DNA of 64,000 nt from an uncultured Lachnospiraceae bacterium (GCA_945949045.1 CAMFDG010000003.1:1-64000), one strand, 5' to 3'; numbered from the stretch's first letter, positions 33,301 to 42,585 are shown. Notes: generated by a model from the letters alone, not told the origin. Numbers and translations: made by a program.

Positions 33301-33623
33301 ATTGATATCTTCCTTTCAAATTGTTAAAAATTATCCGTATGTTCCGATTTAAAAAATACTATAAGCGCAACAGAAATTTAGGTGACGCATATACAAACAT
33401 AGAAGTAACTAGATAACGAAGAGAAAGTAATGTTGGGAGGAAATCATCATGAATAATGTGAGACGGGAACACGATTGGTAGACTTGTTATTATTATATGA
33501 TTCTAAAAATCATATTGATAAAAGCATTGTCAGATATACAATTAATGAACGTATCTTAGAAAGAATAATTATATACAAATTATAAAATTATAAGAGATAT
33601 ATTATCAGATTGGAGAATTATTC
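33301..33623. other. AT-rich region upstream of mobC, possible oriT zone
   Basis: The region lies between divergent HTH and mobC genes, where the origin of transfer of many mobilisable elements is found. No inverted repeat typical of a known oriT was recognised. It contains the small broken frame at 33449-33585. Confidence 0.35.
33449..33585 (+). pseudogene. Possible frameshifted small gene
   Basis: GGGAGG followed by ATG starts a frame MNNVRREHDW that stops at 33479-33481. One base out of register, the frame continues VDLLLLYDSKNHIDKSIVRYTINERILERIIIYKL to a stop at 33585, with coding-like composition. A one-base change near 33478 would join them into about 46 codons. It may be a broken regulator or a leader peptide. 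Confidence 0.3.
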
Positions 33624-33899
33624 ATGGCGAGAGATAAATTCATCACAGTGAAATGCTCAGAAGCAGAATATCAAAGAATTAGTCAGGGAGCATCTAAGTC
33701 CAATAAACCAGTCAGCAGTTATTTGAGAGCACTTGGAACAGAAGGACGATATACCAAGAAGGCTAAGAGGGAGATTGGGATTACGGCAATTGTGAAAATG
33801 ACACAGTTGTGTAATGATACACGGAAGAAGGTGGTTGATGATGATCCGATTGTGGATCTGTTACAGGAAGGAGTAGATAAATTATGGCAAAGCTTATAA
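33624..33899 (+). CDS. MobC-like relaxosome accessory protein
   Basis: A 91-residue protein with a ribbon-helix-helix-like start (FITVKCSEAEYQRISQGASKSNKPVSSYLRALG), the normal layout of MobC proteins that bind oriT and help the relaxase open the DNA. It overlaps the relaxase gene by 16 nt. GGAG lies 10 nt before the ATG. Confidence 0.75.
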   Translation: MARDKFITVKCSEAEYQRISQGASKSNKPVSSYLRALGTEGRYTKKAKREIGITAIVKMTQLCNDTRKKVVDDDPIVDLLQEGVDKLWQSL

Positions 33900-34477
33900 A
33901 TATTAATGGTCAGAAAAAGGGAAAGAAAACGCCCTATGCTGATTCTGATTCAGTAGGGAATCTTTGCAAATATGTTTTGGGGGAAGACGAAAAGCATAGT
34001 AAAAATGAAATACTTGAAATTGGTGCTTACGGGGTGGATGATCATGGTACAACGCAGAAAATGGTGGAACAGATGAAGATTGTTCAAAATGCTTATAGGA
34101 TTGAGAGCAGGGGAGGACGGAGAATGGCGCATATGTGTCTAAGTGTTACGGAAGAGGAGTTTGGGAGTCTTGGTTGCAATGATAAGCTTCTCGGGGAATA
34201 TTTCTCAGATTGTGTAAGAGATATATATGATATGGGACATCAGGTAGTTTATGGATTGCATCTTAATCAAAAGGATGAGGGAGATGATGCCCATGCGTTT
34301 GCACATGTGCATATGGCAGTCAATAGCATTAATTTTACTAATGGCAGAAAGTTTCATTTGACAAAGAAGGAGTTTGTGAATGAAGAGAACGTGATGCGTC
34401 AGAAAATTGAGGGGTATCAGGTGCAGTCGCCGGTAATATTTCAAAATGCAGATGTCTATAGGCGGGTAAATGCATAG
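33884..34477 (+). CDS. Relaxase/mobilisation nuclease, short form
   Basis: A 197-residue MobA/VirD2-type relaxase domain. The metal-binding region HAFAHVHMAVNSINFTNGRKFHL (near 140-165) is clear; candidate nucleophile tyrosines lie at PYADSD and CKYVLG near the N-terminus. Family members usually carry another 100-300 residues, so the gene is either a minimal relaxase or lost its 3' part when the IS66-related sequence arrived just downstream. It nicks oriT for transfer by a helper conjugative element. Confidence 0.75.
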   Translation: MAKLININGQKKGKKTPYADSDSVGNLCKYVLGEDEKHSKNEILEIGAYGVDDHGTTQKMVEQMKIVQNAYRIESRGGRRMAHMCLSVTEEEFGSLGCNDKLLGEYFSDCVRDIYDMGHQVVYGLHLNQKDEGDDAHAFAHVHMAVNSINFTNGRKFHLTKKEFVNEENVMRQKIEGYQVQSPVIFQNADVYRRVNA

Positions 34478-34584
34478 AGGTAAACTTTGGAAAGTCAAGG
34501 ACATATTATTACTGTGGCGCGTCCCTGGCGCGACCAGATGATGCTAGCGGATCATATAATTAAGAGAATATTGTGTGAGTGTTA

Positions 34585-35792
34585 ATAATGTTAATTATAG
34601 AAGCGACTAAGAAAGAATATGATTTCATGTATAAAAAAAATTGCGGTATAAAGAAACATTATTTTTTTGAATCAGTTCAACAGCTGATTGGACAGAATGC
34701 CACACTATTAAAGCAGAATGAAAATCTTACAGTTTCAGTGGCGAAACTGACTGACAAAGTCGATAAACGGAACCAAACCATCAAAAAACTCTGGGATCAG
34801 TTAAACAAAAACTTTAGGAACAGTTTTAACCGTCATCATCTGACGGGCTTGAGAAGCCGACAGTAAAAATGACTGTGACTTTCAATACGGTGGCTGTTGT
34901 CAGCATCAACCTCACATATGAAATCCTTTCCAGTGTGTTTAATATCCCGCTTGTAACCGGTACGTTCGAAAACATTGTAAAGTGTTGTGCGGATTCCATG
35001 AAGGAAACATACGAAAAAATCCAGTTGAAAATGACCGCTTTAGAGCTGATATACTATGATGAAACAGGCTCCCGTGTGGATGGAAAAATCTGGTGGGTAC
35101 ACTATGCCTTTGACAAGGCTTATACTTATCTGACGATCAATAAAAAGCACTGTATTGGAATGGATGAAGCGGTGGTACTGCCGCATGCACGTGGAATCAT
35201 AGTCCATGACTGCTGGGGTTCTTATTGGCAGTATCCGGATGTGACACATGCCGCCTGCTGTGCCCATCTTCTCCGGGAACTAAACGGAGTAATTGAGAAT
35301 CATCCGGAGCAGACCTGGGCTCCAAAGTTCAGGAAACTTCTTCTCGACATGAAAAAGAGCCGGGATGAAGCCGTTCAGGAACACAGGGATGAATTCAGCA
35401 TCCATCAGCTCAGTAAATTTGATACAGAGTATGATTACATCATCAAAACAGCATATGAGGAAAATCCACTTCCTGAAACTTCTGCTAAAAAGCGCGGTCG
35501 CAAGAAAAAGAGCAAAGTATTAAATCTTATCTGCAGACTGGATAATTACAAGGCATCAGTCTGCCTGTTTATAAAGAATTTCTGTGTACCATTTGATAAT
35601 AACCAGGCGGAGCGTGACCTGAGGATGGTAAAAGTAAAAACCAAGGTCTCGGGCTGTTTCCGAAGTGAAGAAGGTGCACAGGAATATCTTACAATCATGA
35701 GTTACATTGGATGTGCCAACAAGCATCACATACATGCTTTTACAGACATCCGCGAAGCATTAAACGGAAACCCTGATATTATTTTTGCGTAA
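34585..35792 (+). pseudogene. IS66-family transposase (TnpC), broken
   Basis: The N-terminal coiled-coil (LIGQNATLLKQNENLTVSVAKLTDKVDKRNQTIKKLWDQL) is followed by a frameshift at about 34820; in the next frame the typical PSSSDGLEKPTVK reads on at 34833-34871. The zinc-finger segment that should follow is deleted. The C-terminal catalytic region is well kept (34869-35792): YYDETGSR, IVHDCWGSYW and FDNNQAERDLR hold the DDE residues. Transposition is not expected. Confidence 0.85.
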
Positions 35793-35794
35793 TA

Positions 35795-35813
35795 GGGGGT
35801 TCTGAACAGTTAC
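35795..35813. repeat. Candidate right terminal repeat of the IS66 remnant
   Basis: GGGGGTTCTGAACAGTTAC lies directly after the transposase stop. Read inward it begins GTAACTG, as IS66-family ends usually begin GTAA. No matching left end was found, so the left side is probably deleted. Confidence 0.45.
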
Positions 35814-36071
35814 ATTTTTTCAATGAATGAAATGATGGGAAGATTGAGTTGTATATTATTATTGTGTAGGAGATCGCTTTGAGCATATTGCAGTTTTAAT
35901 ACTAATACAAAGGATATTTACATGGTTATTTACCAATGAAATAGATTTGAAATTAGACTAATATATTTGTAATATTAATTTTAGAGTAGCAAGAGAGGAG
36001 GATATCAGGAAAGATTTTGATTGACTACTTTAGATAAAATTGATTGAAGTTATTAAGGGAGGATAAAGTTT

Positions 36072-36464
36072 ATGGAAGTAGTTGGAGTTTTGGCAATAGT
36101 TTATGCGATCGTTTTGATTGTTCTTGATAGAAAGGTTTTTAGAACTATATATTTTGGAAATGTTGGACAACAGATGTTTAAGGAATTTTTTATGGCCCTT
36201 GCTATAGGTTGTATTTTAAGTATGGTCACAATTACTTTTTGGTGGGTTGCTGTAATAGTGATTTTAATTGCAGGATTAATCATTGCATTTACTAAGGCAA
36301 AAAGGCCAGCACAAAGAGCATGCTTTTTTGGTATTTTTGCAGTAATTGCAATTGTTGTAGGAATTGTTGGTTATAAAACCAATAAGGAGTTAATGGGGGA
36401 TGATGACAAGCAAACTTCGAGTGTTGAACAAATGTTAGATACATACGACGTTGGACTATTTTAG
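36072..36464 (+). CDS. Small multi-helix membrane protein, unknown
   Basis: A 130-residue protein with about four membrane helices (VVGVLAIVYAIVLIVL, FFMALAIGCILSMVTITFWW, VAVIVILIAGLIIAF and FGIFAVIAIVVGIVGY) and a short acidic tail. No family is recognised. AGGGAGGATAAAG precedes the ATG. It is a single-gene unit closed by the terminator at 36519. Confidence 0.65.
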   Translation: MEVVGVLAIVYAIVLIVLDRKVFRTIYFGNVGQQMFKEFFMALAIGCILSMVTITFWWVAVIVILIAGLIIAFTKAKRPAQRACFFGIFAVIAIVVGIVGYKTNKELMGDDDKQTSSVEQMLDTYDVGLF

Positions 36465-36518
36465 TATATTGCGAGTAAAGATTAAACGAATTAAATAGTA
36501 TGATGGGATGATTTTAAT

Positions 36519-36557
36519 AAGGCTTATCGCAGAATAGCGATAAGCCTTAATTTATTT
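36519..36557 (+). terminator. Rho-independent terminator
   Basis: A 12-bp perfect stem (AAGGCTTATCGC at 36519-36530, GCGATAAGCCTT at 36537-36548) is followed by AATTTATTTT. Confidence 0.85.
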
Positions 36558-36648
36558 TATGTTTGAAATCAAGATGAAAAATACAAGGAATATTTCCAAT
36601 GAAAATGTATTGTAAAAGGACTATAGTGAAATTTAAGAAGGTGATAAT

Positions 36649-36906
36649 TTGAATACACAAGATAAGGTGATAAAATACGCTGGAATATATAATGATTTAG
36701 TAGAATTACTTGGAGAAGAGGCGGTTCAAATCATTTATCGAAATATGGCGGGGCAACAGATTACGTTCCCCAAGAGATTGTATAGTAAAGAGTATGTCGT
36801 TCAAGAAACAAAAAGCATAACGGACAGTGCAGATTTACGTAAGAAAGCCTTGGAATATGGGTATACGGAGAGACGATTGAGGCAGCTGATTAAGGAAGAA
36901 CAATAA
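36649..36906 (+). CDS. Mor-like DNA-binding protein
   Basis: An 85-residue protein resembling the Mor transcription activator family of mobile elements: DLVELLGEEAVQIIYRNMAGQQITFPKRL, then a C-terminal helix-turn-helix-like stretch (LRKKALEYGYTERRLRQLIKEEQ). It starts with TTG at 36649 after AAGAAGGTG. It may control the genes that follow, which begin 143 nt downstream. Confidence 0.6.
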   Translation: MNTQDKVIKYAGIYNDLVELLGEEAVQIIYRNMAGQQITFPKRLYSKEYVVQETKSITDSADLRKKALEYGYTERRLRQLIKEEQ

Positions 36907-37049
36907 ATTGCAATATACTACGCTTTATACTAAGGATTCGGGAAAAGTGACGGATTCTCTTGAAAAGGGGAGAGAAGAAATGTGAAATCAAATGTTTTGA
37001 TGTTTTTTGAAACAGTGTATGAAGTATTATGGGAAAGAGAGGATAAATT

Positions 37050-38072
37050 GTGTCTTTAGATAAAAGTTCAGGAATAAAAACGGTCTATATGGATGTTGTG
37101 CAACTAGCAAATTTGATAGAAAAGTGTTTTATTCAGGGGGCCGATGAGAAACAACTAGCACAAGTAAAGGAAACAATAAAGGGACAGACATTTCATATTT
37201 GTGCATATACAAAGGAAGAATATGAACTTAGAGTGGGGAAATATCACATAGGGATTTTCTCACTTAATTGTAGAAAAGTTTGGGTATATGACAAGAGGGA
37301 GAATGTATGCTATGAATTAAAACGCGGACGGTGGTTTATTCAACTTAGAGATGCAGTATATGAAAATTTGGAATTGGCTGGGCGAAGAAAAAATATGATT
37401 TGTCCGAACTGCGGAAAGGAGATTACAGGGAATAGCAAGTATTGTATTCAATGTGGTGCAGATTTGGATGAAATTGTATCTTCAGAAGTACTTGAATCTG
37501 GAAAGAAAAAGAGATTTATGAGGAGACTTGCGAAGATACTTATAATCTTGGCTGTTGTATTTGCAGCCTTCTGCATCATTTGTTGGATAAATAATCGTTC
37601 ACGTGAACAAGAGGAAGGTGATAATTACAACTCCAGTTATGAGGATAATAGTATATCGGATGATACATATGAGAATGAAGATGAGTATGAAAACTTTGAT
37701 GATGCAGAAGAAAATGAGTATGCAGAATCTGAATATACGGAACCAGATGAAATGGAATATGAGGATTATGACTCAAGTCATACAATGGAATATTCATATG
37801 AAGAAGACCAGTGCAGCATGAGGTTAATTCTAAATTATGAGGCTGAGGATAGAGGAACAGCCACAATAGAATATACAGAGGACACAGATATAGGTAGTTC
37901 TTGCAATGTATCAGGTACGTTTGAAGAAAACCAAGATTTGACGGGGATCATTTCGCTGGATTCTGGTGAAAATTTGTTTTATGAGGTGGATATGGAGACT
38001 AATCCTGCATCAATAGAACTAACTTCATCAAATGGAGATACAATAGTTTTGTGGAATAACTTTGATTATTGA
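37050..38072 (+). CDS. Zinc-ribbon membrane protein with acidic stalk
   Basis: A 340-residue protein. An N-terminal domain of unknown type (1-112) is followed by a zinc ribbon (CPNCGKEITGNSKYCIQCGADL), one membrane helix (ILIILAVVFAAFCIICWI), a strongly acidic, Tyr/Glu/Asp-rich stalk of about 70 residues, and a small C-terminal beta domain. No known family fits as a whole. The start is GTG at 37050 after GAGAGGA. It is the first of three consecutive zinc-ribbon genes. Confidence 0.65.
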   Translation: MSLDKSSGIKTVYMDVVQLANLIEKCFIQGADEKQLAQVKETIKGQTFHICAYTKEEYELRVGKYHIGIFSLNCRKVWVYDKRENVCYELKRGRWFIQLRDAVYENLELAGRRKNMICPNCGKEITGNSKYCIQCGADLDEIVSSEVLESGKKKRFMRRLAKILIILAVVFAAFCIICWINNRSREQEEGDNYNSSYEDNSISDDTYENEDEYENFDDAEENEYAESEYTEPDEMEYEDYDSSHTMEYSYEEDQCSMRLILNYEAEDRGTATIEYTEDTDIGSSCNVSGTFEENQDLTGIISLDSGENLFYEVDMETNPASIELTSSNGDTIVLWNNFDY

Positions 38073-38119
38073 GAGATGCAAGTTAAGCTGTTTATTTACG
38101 GGAAGGGGAAATAACTAAT

Positions 38120-40135
38120 ATGTCATTATTAAAGTGTCCAGATTGTGGAAAGATGGTATCAAAGAGAGCTGTATCATGCCCAAATTGTGGATGCCCATCA
38201 GAATTCTTTTTGGCTGAGTCAAATCAGGAAGAAACGAATGATATTAATAATGTATCACATGAGGTGGAATTAGGGGAAAGGTCTGATGACAGAATTGGAC
38301 AAAGGGAGGAAGTCTTAGAAAAAAAAGATGAAGAACTATTAGATGAATTTGTTATTATTGGGAAAAAATTTTCTTATCCTAGGAGTGCTGAACTTTACAT
38401 TGAAAGTATTAAGTACCATAATGAGATGGCAGCAAAAACTGAAGTGGCTTTAAAAAAGAAGTACGATGAAACAAACAATGCCGACGATTTGCTGAAAAGC
38501 GTTATACCATCTGCAATAAGGATTATTGATAAGGTAGTAAATGAGAATCTTGAGATATTATATCATTCAGGAATAAATATTGACGAAGAAGACTTTAAAG
38601 AAAAATACGGTATCAACCTAGAGGCGTTTATTACAGGATTGTGTGCTGAATATAATAATATTGTAAAGGATGCACAAAATGTACAGCGTGCAAGAGAATA
38701 TGAACGTGCATCAAGAAGTAGATGGGAAGGAGGGGGCTTTGGAATATCAGGTGCAATTAAAGGTGCGGTTAAGGCTGGCGCACTAAATGCGGTGACTGGT
38801 GTAGGGCGTGCAATTAGTGATTCAATTGTGGATAGCAGTGATAATGCAAATACAAATCGAGCAAAAACAGAACTATCTAATAACGAAGAATATGAGAATT
38901 ATTTTTTATTTGGTTTTCGCGTTTGTATCATGAGAGCCGATGAGGGAATGGCAGAAGAATTCGCGGTTAGAAGCAGGACTATGCGCTTGTCGATAAGCTA
39001 TAAAGATGCATTTCAGGAATATTGCGCAGCAATGAAGTATGAGAATGATAATGTAGAATTATTATTTAAAATGCTAGATATAATTGAAATCCATCCTTTG
39101 CTTAAACCTGCTTACGAAATGATATTGCAAGCATCAATTTTGCTTAACGATGAGGAAGTTGATGAACTTTTCAGATTTATGGCATTTTGGGGTATGCAGG
39201 GGGATTTTCAATCTGTATTTTCAGAGAATGAGGCAAGGAAAAAGGTTAAAGGATATCTTGAGCGGAATCCAGAATTAAAAAAAATAGATTTTGAAGATTA
39301 TAGTCCGGAAACCTATGTAAAAGCTAGAACTGCAAAAAGGGATTTAATTCAACTTTTAGGAAAGCAAAATTTCCCTAAATCGTCTTCGTTTTGTATTCAA
39401 TTAAATAATTTTTATGCTAATTGTATGCGAAACGAGGCATGTCTTGACTCAATATTAGTATTGCCGGAAATTAGTGAAAATACATCCATCTATGATTTGA
39501 CACAAAAAATTCATGAGCAAAAAGAGGTTATACCGGGGCTTCTAACAGGAATATGGGTAAGGGGAGACAAAGACGGTATTCCCGAAGTTAAGCTTAAAAC
39601 GAAATGGTGTCTTCCAGAGAATGATGTGATATTTTTTTATCAAAATAATGCTATTTTTGGTACTGCCTTTGGTGGGGATGGATTTGTGCTGACAAATTCA
39701 GTTATTTGCGATTTGAAATCAAAATCTATTCTACCTCTCGCTCAAATTGAAAATATCATATATAAAGGTGATAAAATATTAGTCTTGAATAATCATTGTA
39801 AAATAGTTATTAATTTGGGTTCGGAAAAATTGGCAAGTAGAAAGTTCTTTTTTGATTGCTTGGAATTATTTATAAAGTATTGTACTTGTTCGAATGAAGA
39901 AAAGCATGTTTATATTGTAAAGGCATACGTTGAACAAATGCAAAGAATTATTTCAAAATATGCTCAAAAGTGTGGTATAGAAGATACAAATGAATTATTA
40001 TATAAGTTTTTGATCAAGCACGGAGTGGAAATATGTGTTCAAGAAAGTACGTTTTGTCCATACTGCGGAAATAAAATATATAAGGGATCAAAATTCTGTA
40101 ATTTTTGTGGAAAAGCAAATACATATGGTAAATAG
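38120..40135 (+). CDS. Large protein with zinc ribbons at both ends
   Basis: A 671-residue protein bracketed by CPDCGKMVSKRAVSCPNCG at residues 6-24 and CPYCGNKIYKGSKFCNFCG near the C-terminus. A glycine-rich segment (GGGFGISGAIKGAVKAGALNAVTGVG, about 210-235) could insert in or contact a membrane. A PH-like C-terminal domain is suggested by the strand pattern near 505-600, which is uncertain. The function is unknown. AGGGGAAATAACTAAT precedes the ATG; the gene lies 47 nt after its neighbour. Confidence 0.65.
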   Translation: MSLLKCPDCGKMVSKRAVSCPNCGCPSEFFLAESNQEETNDINNVSHEVELGERSDDRIGQREEVLEKKDEELLDEFVIIGKKFSYPRSAELYIESIKYHNEMAAKTEVALKKKYDETNNADDLLKSVIPSAIRIIDKVVNENLEILYHSGINIDEEDFKEKYGINLEAFITGLCAEYNNIVKDAQNVQRAREYERASRSRWEGGGFGISGAIKGAVKAGALNAVTGVGRAISDSIVDSSDNANTNRAKTELSNNEEYENYFLFGFRVCIMRADEGMAEEFAVRSRTMRLSISYKDAFQEYCAAMKYENDNVELLFKMLDIIEIHPLLKPAYEMILQASILLNDEEVDELFRFMAFWGMQGDFQSVFSENEARKKVKGYLERNPELKKIDFEDYSPETYVKARTAKRDLIQLLGKQNFPKSSSFCIQLNNFYANCMRNEACLDSILVLPEISENTSIYDLTQKIHEQKEVIPGLLTGIWVRGDKDGIPEVKLKTKWCLPENDVIFFYQNNAIFGTAFGGDGFVLTNSVICDLKSKSILPLAQIENIIYKGDKILVLNNHCKIVINLGSEKLASRKFFFDCLELFIKYCTCSNEEKHVYIVKAYVEQMQRIISKYAQKCGIEDTNELLYKFLIKHGVEICVQESTFCPYCGNKIYKGSKFCNFCGKANTYGK

Positions 40136-40144
40136 GAGAAAAAA

Positions 40145-40657
40145 ATGAAATGCAGAAATTGTGGAAATGAATTTTCAGAAGGAGTATTTTGTCCAGAGTG
40201 TGGAACAAGAATTCAAATGAACGTGTTTGATGGAGAAAGAAATAACCCTTTTGATTTTGAATTCTTCGGGGAAAAAGATGAAAACAATTATTCAAGAGAC
40301 GAAATAGAATTGGAGTTACAGAGAAACAGGACTGAACAAGAACGAGTTGCATTAGAAGGGGAAAAACAAGAAGATGAAACAGCCAAAGGTATATTAGAGC
40401 AAGATAGAATAACACAGGTGTATGCTGAACAGCAGAGCAAATACTCCAATGAAGGGAAGACGATGTCTATATTATCTTTAATTATGGGAATAATAGCTAT
40501 TATAAGCTGTGGTTGTCTTTATGTGCCGGAAATATTGGGAATTGTGTTTGCATGTTTTGGAAAACAAAATGGAAAGCTGCGTGGAATGTCAATAGCGGGA
40601 TTGGTTTGTAGTATCATTTCTTTGGGAATGTACCTTGTTTTATACCTTATCATATAA
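40145..40657 (+). CDS. Zinc-ribbon DUF4190-like membrane protein
   Basis: A 170-residue protein: zinc ribbon CRNCGNEFSEGVFCPECGTRI at the N-terminus, a charged coiled-coil linker (IELELQRNRTEQERVALEGEKQ), then two membrane helices (ILSLIMGIIAIISCGCLYVPEILGIVFACF and MSIAGLVCSIISLGMYLVLYLII) of the DUF4190 pattern. It starts 9 nt after the previous gene, so the two are co-transcribed. Confidence 0.7.
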   Translation: MKCRNCGNEFSEGVFCPECGTRIQMNVFDGERNNPFDFEFFGEKDENNYSRDEIELELQRNRTEQERVALEGEKQEDETAKGILEQDRITQVYAEQQSKYSNEGKTMSILSLIMGIIAIISCGCLYVPEILGIVFACFGKQNGKLRGMSIAGLVCSIISLGMYLVLYLII

Positions 40658-40745
40658 AATAATTTTCTTCTTCTATAAATTGAGAAGATTGTTGTGGTAA
40701 AATTATGTTGATCAATAATATAGTATCATTATGTAGTAATAACTC

Positions 40746-40778
40746 GGGCTTACTGCCAGTGGCAGTAAGCCCTTTTTT
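40746..40778 (+). terminator. Leader hairpin 1 (before parM)
   Basis: A perfect 12-bp stem GGGCTTACTGCC/GGCAGTAAGCCC with loop AGT is followed by six T. Its 3' arm ends 26 nt before the parM ATG. Confidence 0.9.
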
Positions 40779-40797
40779 CACCAGAAGGGAGGACAAC

Positions 40798-41724
40798 ATG
40801 ATTGATCTGGGAAATGGCAGGTACATCATAGGTTTTGACAACGGCTATCAGTTTGGCAAGACAGCAAACCATATGTTTGACAATGGGGTGTATCCGCTGG
40901 GGAAGGTGGAGCCGTCTGTAAAGGAGCATTCACTGAAATATGAACGGAAGTATTACAAAGTAGCAGAAGGCAGAGCTGCAATCACCGAGGATAAGGTGTC
41001 GGATGAAAATGCGAGGCTTTTGACAATGGTGGCTATGGCAAAGGAGCTTTCCGCTATCGATATACACAGGGCAGAGGTGATTCTTGCAGTGGGGCTTCCG
41101 TTCTCCGACTATGGAAGGGAGAAAAAGGAGCTGATCCGTTATTATGAGCAGAAACCAGTAATAAGATATGAATTGGAAGGAATCCGGTATGACGTGGAAG
41201 TCAGCCGGATTTTTGTTTTCCCGCAATGCTATGCTGCAGTTTCACCAAGGCTTGGGAATATGAAGGGAGATTACCTTGTAGTTGATATCGGGAGCAAGAC
41301 TACGGATGTGGTTTATCTGCGGAACGGACTTCCGGTGGAGAGCCGGTCCATTACCATTGAAAAGGCAATGGTCAGGTGGATCCGGCAGATACAGGGAAGC
41401 CTGCAGGTGCAGTTTGGAAAAGCAGTTCCGGAAAAGGAAATCCTAAAAGTAATCTTAAGGAAGGAAAGCTATCTTCCGAAGCAGTTCGTCTCTCACATTC
41501 GTAAAAAGATGAGGGAGCTGGTCAGTGAAATGGTTCTGGAACTTGCGGAGCATGGATACGACATGGACTATTCGAAGGTGATCTATGTTGGTGGCGGGGC
41601 TGTGGCGGTCAGGAATTTCGGGGAACAAAAGGACAACGTGGCTTATGACTGTGACATACTGGCAAATGCGAAAGGCTATGAATTTCTGGCAGGACAGATG
41701 TTAAGAAAGCAGGGGGCGGCGTGA
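40798..41724 (+). CDS. ParM/StbA-like actin-type partition ATPase
   Basis: A 308-residue actin-like protein. The phosphate-1 motif is GFDNGYQFGKTA near the N-terminus, phosphate-2 is VVDIGSKTTDVVYL, and the adenosine motif is VIYVGGGAVAV. ParM-type filaments segregate low-copy plasmids and some excised integrative elements. GGGAGGAC lies 5 nt before the ATG at 40798; the frame extends upstream to 40705 only through the hairpin. The next gene overlaps by one base. Confidence 0.85.
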   Translation: MIDLGNGRYIIGFDNGYQFGKTANHMFDNGVYPLGKVEPSVKEHSLKYERKYYKVAEGRAAITEDKVSDENARLLTMVAMAKELSAIDIHRAEVILAVGLPFSDYGREKKELIRYYEQKPVIRYELEGIRYDVEVSRIFVFPQCYAAVSPRLGNMKGDYLVVDIGSKTTDVVYLRNGLPVESRSITIEKAMVRWIRQIQGSLQVQFGKAVPEKEILKVILRKESYLPKQFVSHIRKKMRELVSEMVLELAEHGYDMDYSKVIYVGGGAVAVRNFGEQKDNVAYDCDILANAKGYEFLAGQMLRKQGAA

Positions 41725-42092
41725 TGGCAGGGACTATGGTAATCAGCATCCGATTTCATGAGGAGAACCACAGGGACATGGAACTGTATGACAGACTGAA
41801 ACAGGATGCAGGGGAAGTCATGTCCCTTGCTGCTGTGGCAAAGGAAAGAATCCGCGTTTCCTACCAGTCAGAGGAGAAAAAAGAGGAAAAGGCAGAACTT
41901 CTGGAACAGGTTACGAAGGCGGTCAGGGAAGAGATGAAGGATTCCGGAATGAAGATTGCAGGGGCAATTCTGTCGGGAATGCAGGGTACACAACGTACCT
42001 TTCAGAGGGTTCCAGAGAAAAAGGAAAGTGTTCTCCCGGAAGAAGGTGGACAGTTGCCGGAAGGAACATGGGATTTTCTGGATTCTGATTAA
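41724..42092 (+). CDS. ParR-like partner of ParM
   Basis: A 122-residue protein whose ATG overlaps the parM stop in an ATGA-type junction. The N-terminal part (MVISIRFHEENHRDMELYDRLKQDAG) fits a ribbon-helix-helix DNA binder, and the tail is acidic, with the hydrophobic end GTWDFLDSD as expected for filament contact. The name rests on position and layout rather than sequence identity. Confidence 0.6.
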   Translation: MAGTMVISIRFHEENHRDMELYDRLKQDAGEVMSLAAVAKERIRVSYQSEEKKEEKAELLEQVTKAVREEMKDSGMKIAGAILSGMQGTQRTFQRVPEKKESVLPEEGGQLPEGTWDFLDSD

Positions 42093-42304
42093 ATTCAGTG
42101 TTGGAAGGAACTCGGTTCCCCTGAAAAGAAGTGTGGTGCTTAAGAAGCAGAGTGGCGCAGATATGAAGCAGATTTCCTTTTGAGTGATAAGGTGGAGCAG
42201 AGATGCTTCAGAATGTTGCAGAAATGCGCTGTATTAAGGAAAACTCTGTTGATTGGATCATATATTATTTTTGTGAATCCTGGAATACATAAGTATCAGG
42301 ACAG

Positions 42305-42337
42305 GGGGAGGCTGTTATGGCCTCCCCATTTAATTTT
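42305..42337 (+). terminator. Leader hairpin 2
   Basis: GGGGAGGC (42305-42312) pairs with GCCTCCCC (42320-42327), followed by ATTTAATTTT. It ends about 28 nt before the small gene at 42355. The 212 nt between the ParR-like gene and this hairpin show no supported gene. Confidence 0.75.
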
Positions 42338-42354
42338 GGAAAGGAGGCTGGCAG

Positions 42355-42522
42355 ATGGAAAGAAAAGAAAGAATCAGAAAAGCGGAGGAGCTGGTGCTGG
42401 AAAGGGTGGAGTATCTCCTTGAAACTACAGAGGCACCTGATTTTGTGGAATGTGTTGGAAAAATCGGTGGTGATACTGTCACCTATAGGGTATACAATGA
42501 TGGATCTGTTTATGAAAGATAG
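42355..42522 (+). CDS. Small conserved-looking protein of 55 residues
   Basis: The frame begins with ATG at 42355, 7 nt after GGAGG, and encodes MERKERIRKAEELVLERVEYL, then APDFVECVGKIGGDTVTYRVYNDGSVYER. Helix followed by a beta hairpin is predicted by eye. No family is recognised. The good ribosome site, preceding hairpin and typical codon use support it as real; competing frames over the same bases have no ribosome site. Confidence 0.7.
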   Translation: MERKERIRKAEELVLERVEYLLETTEAPDFVECVGKIGGDTVTYRVYNDGSVYER

Positions 42523-42554
42523 GAAGAAAATTTATTCAAAAACTGTTAACAATT

Positions 42555-42585
42555 CCCGCTCCTATAAAGGGCGGGTCATTTTATT
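42555..42585 (+). terminator. Leader hairpin 3
   Basis: CCCGC-T-CC (42555-42562) pairs with GG-GCGGG (42569-42575) and is followed by TCATTTTATT. It lies 28 nt before the DUF932 ATG. Confidence 0.7.

Noticed and set aside
34500-34560. GGCGCG direct repeats considered as an oriT or IS end
   Set aside because: The two GGCGCG(T/A)CC copies are short, with no matching inverted repeat and no match to the right IS66 end.
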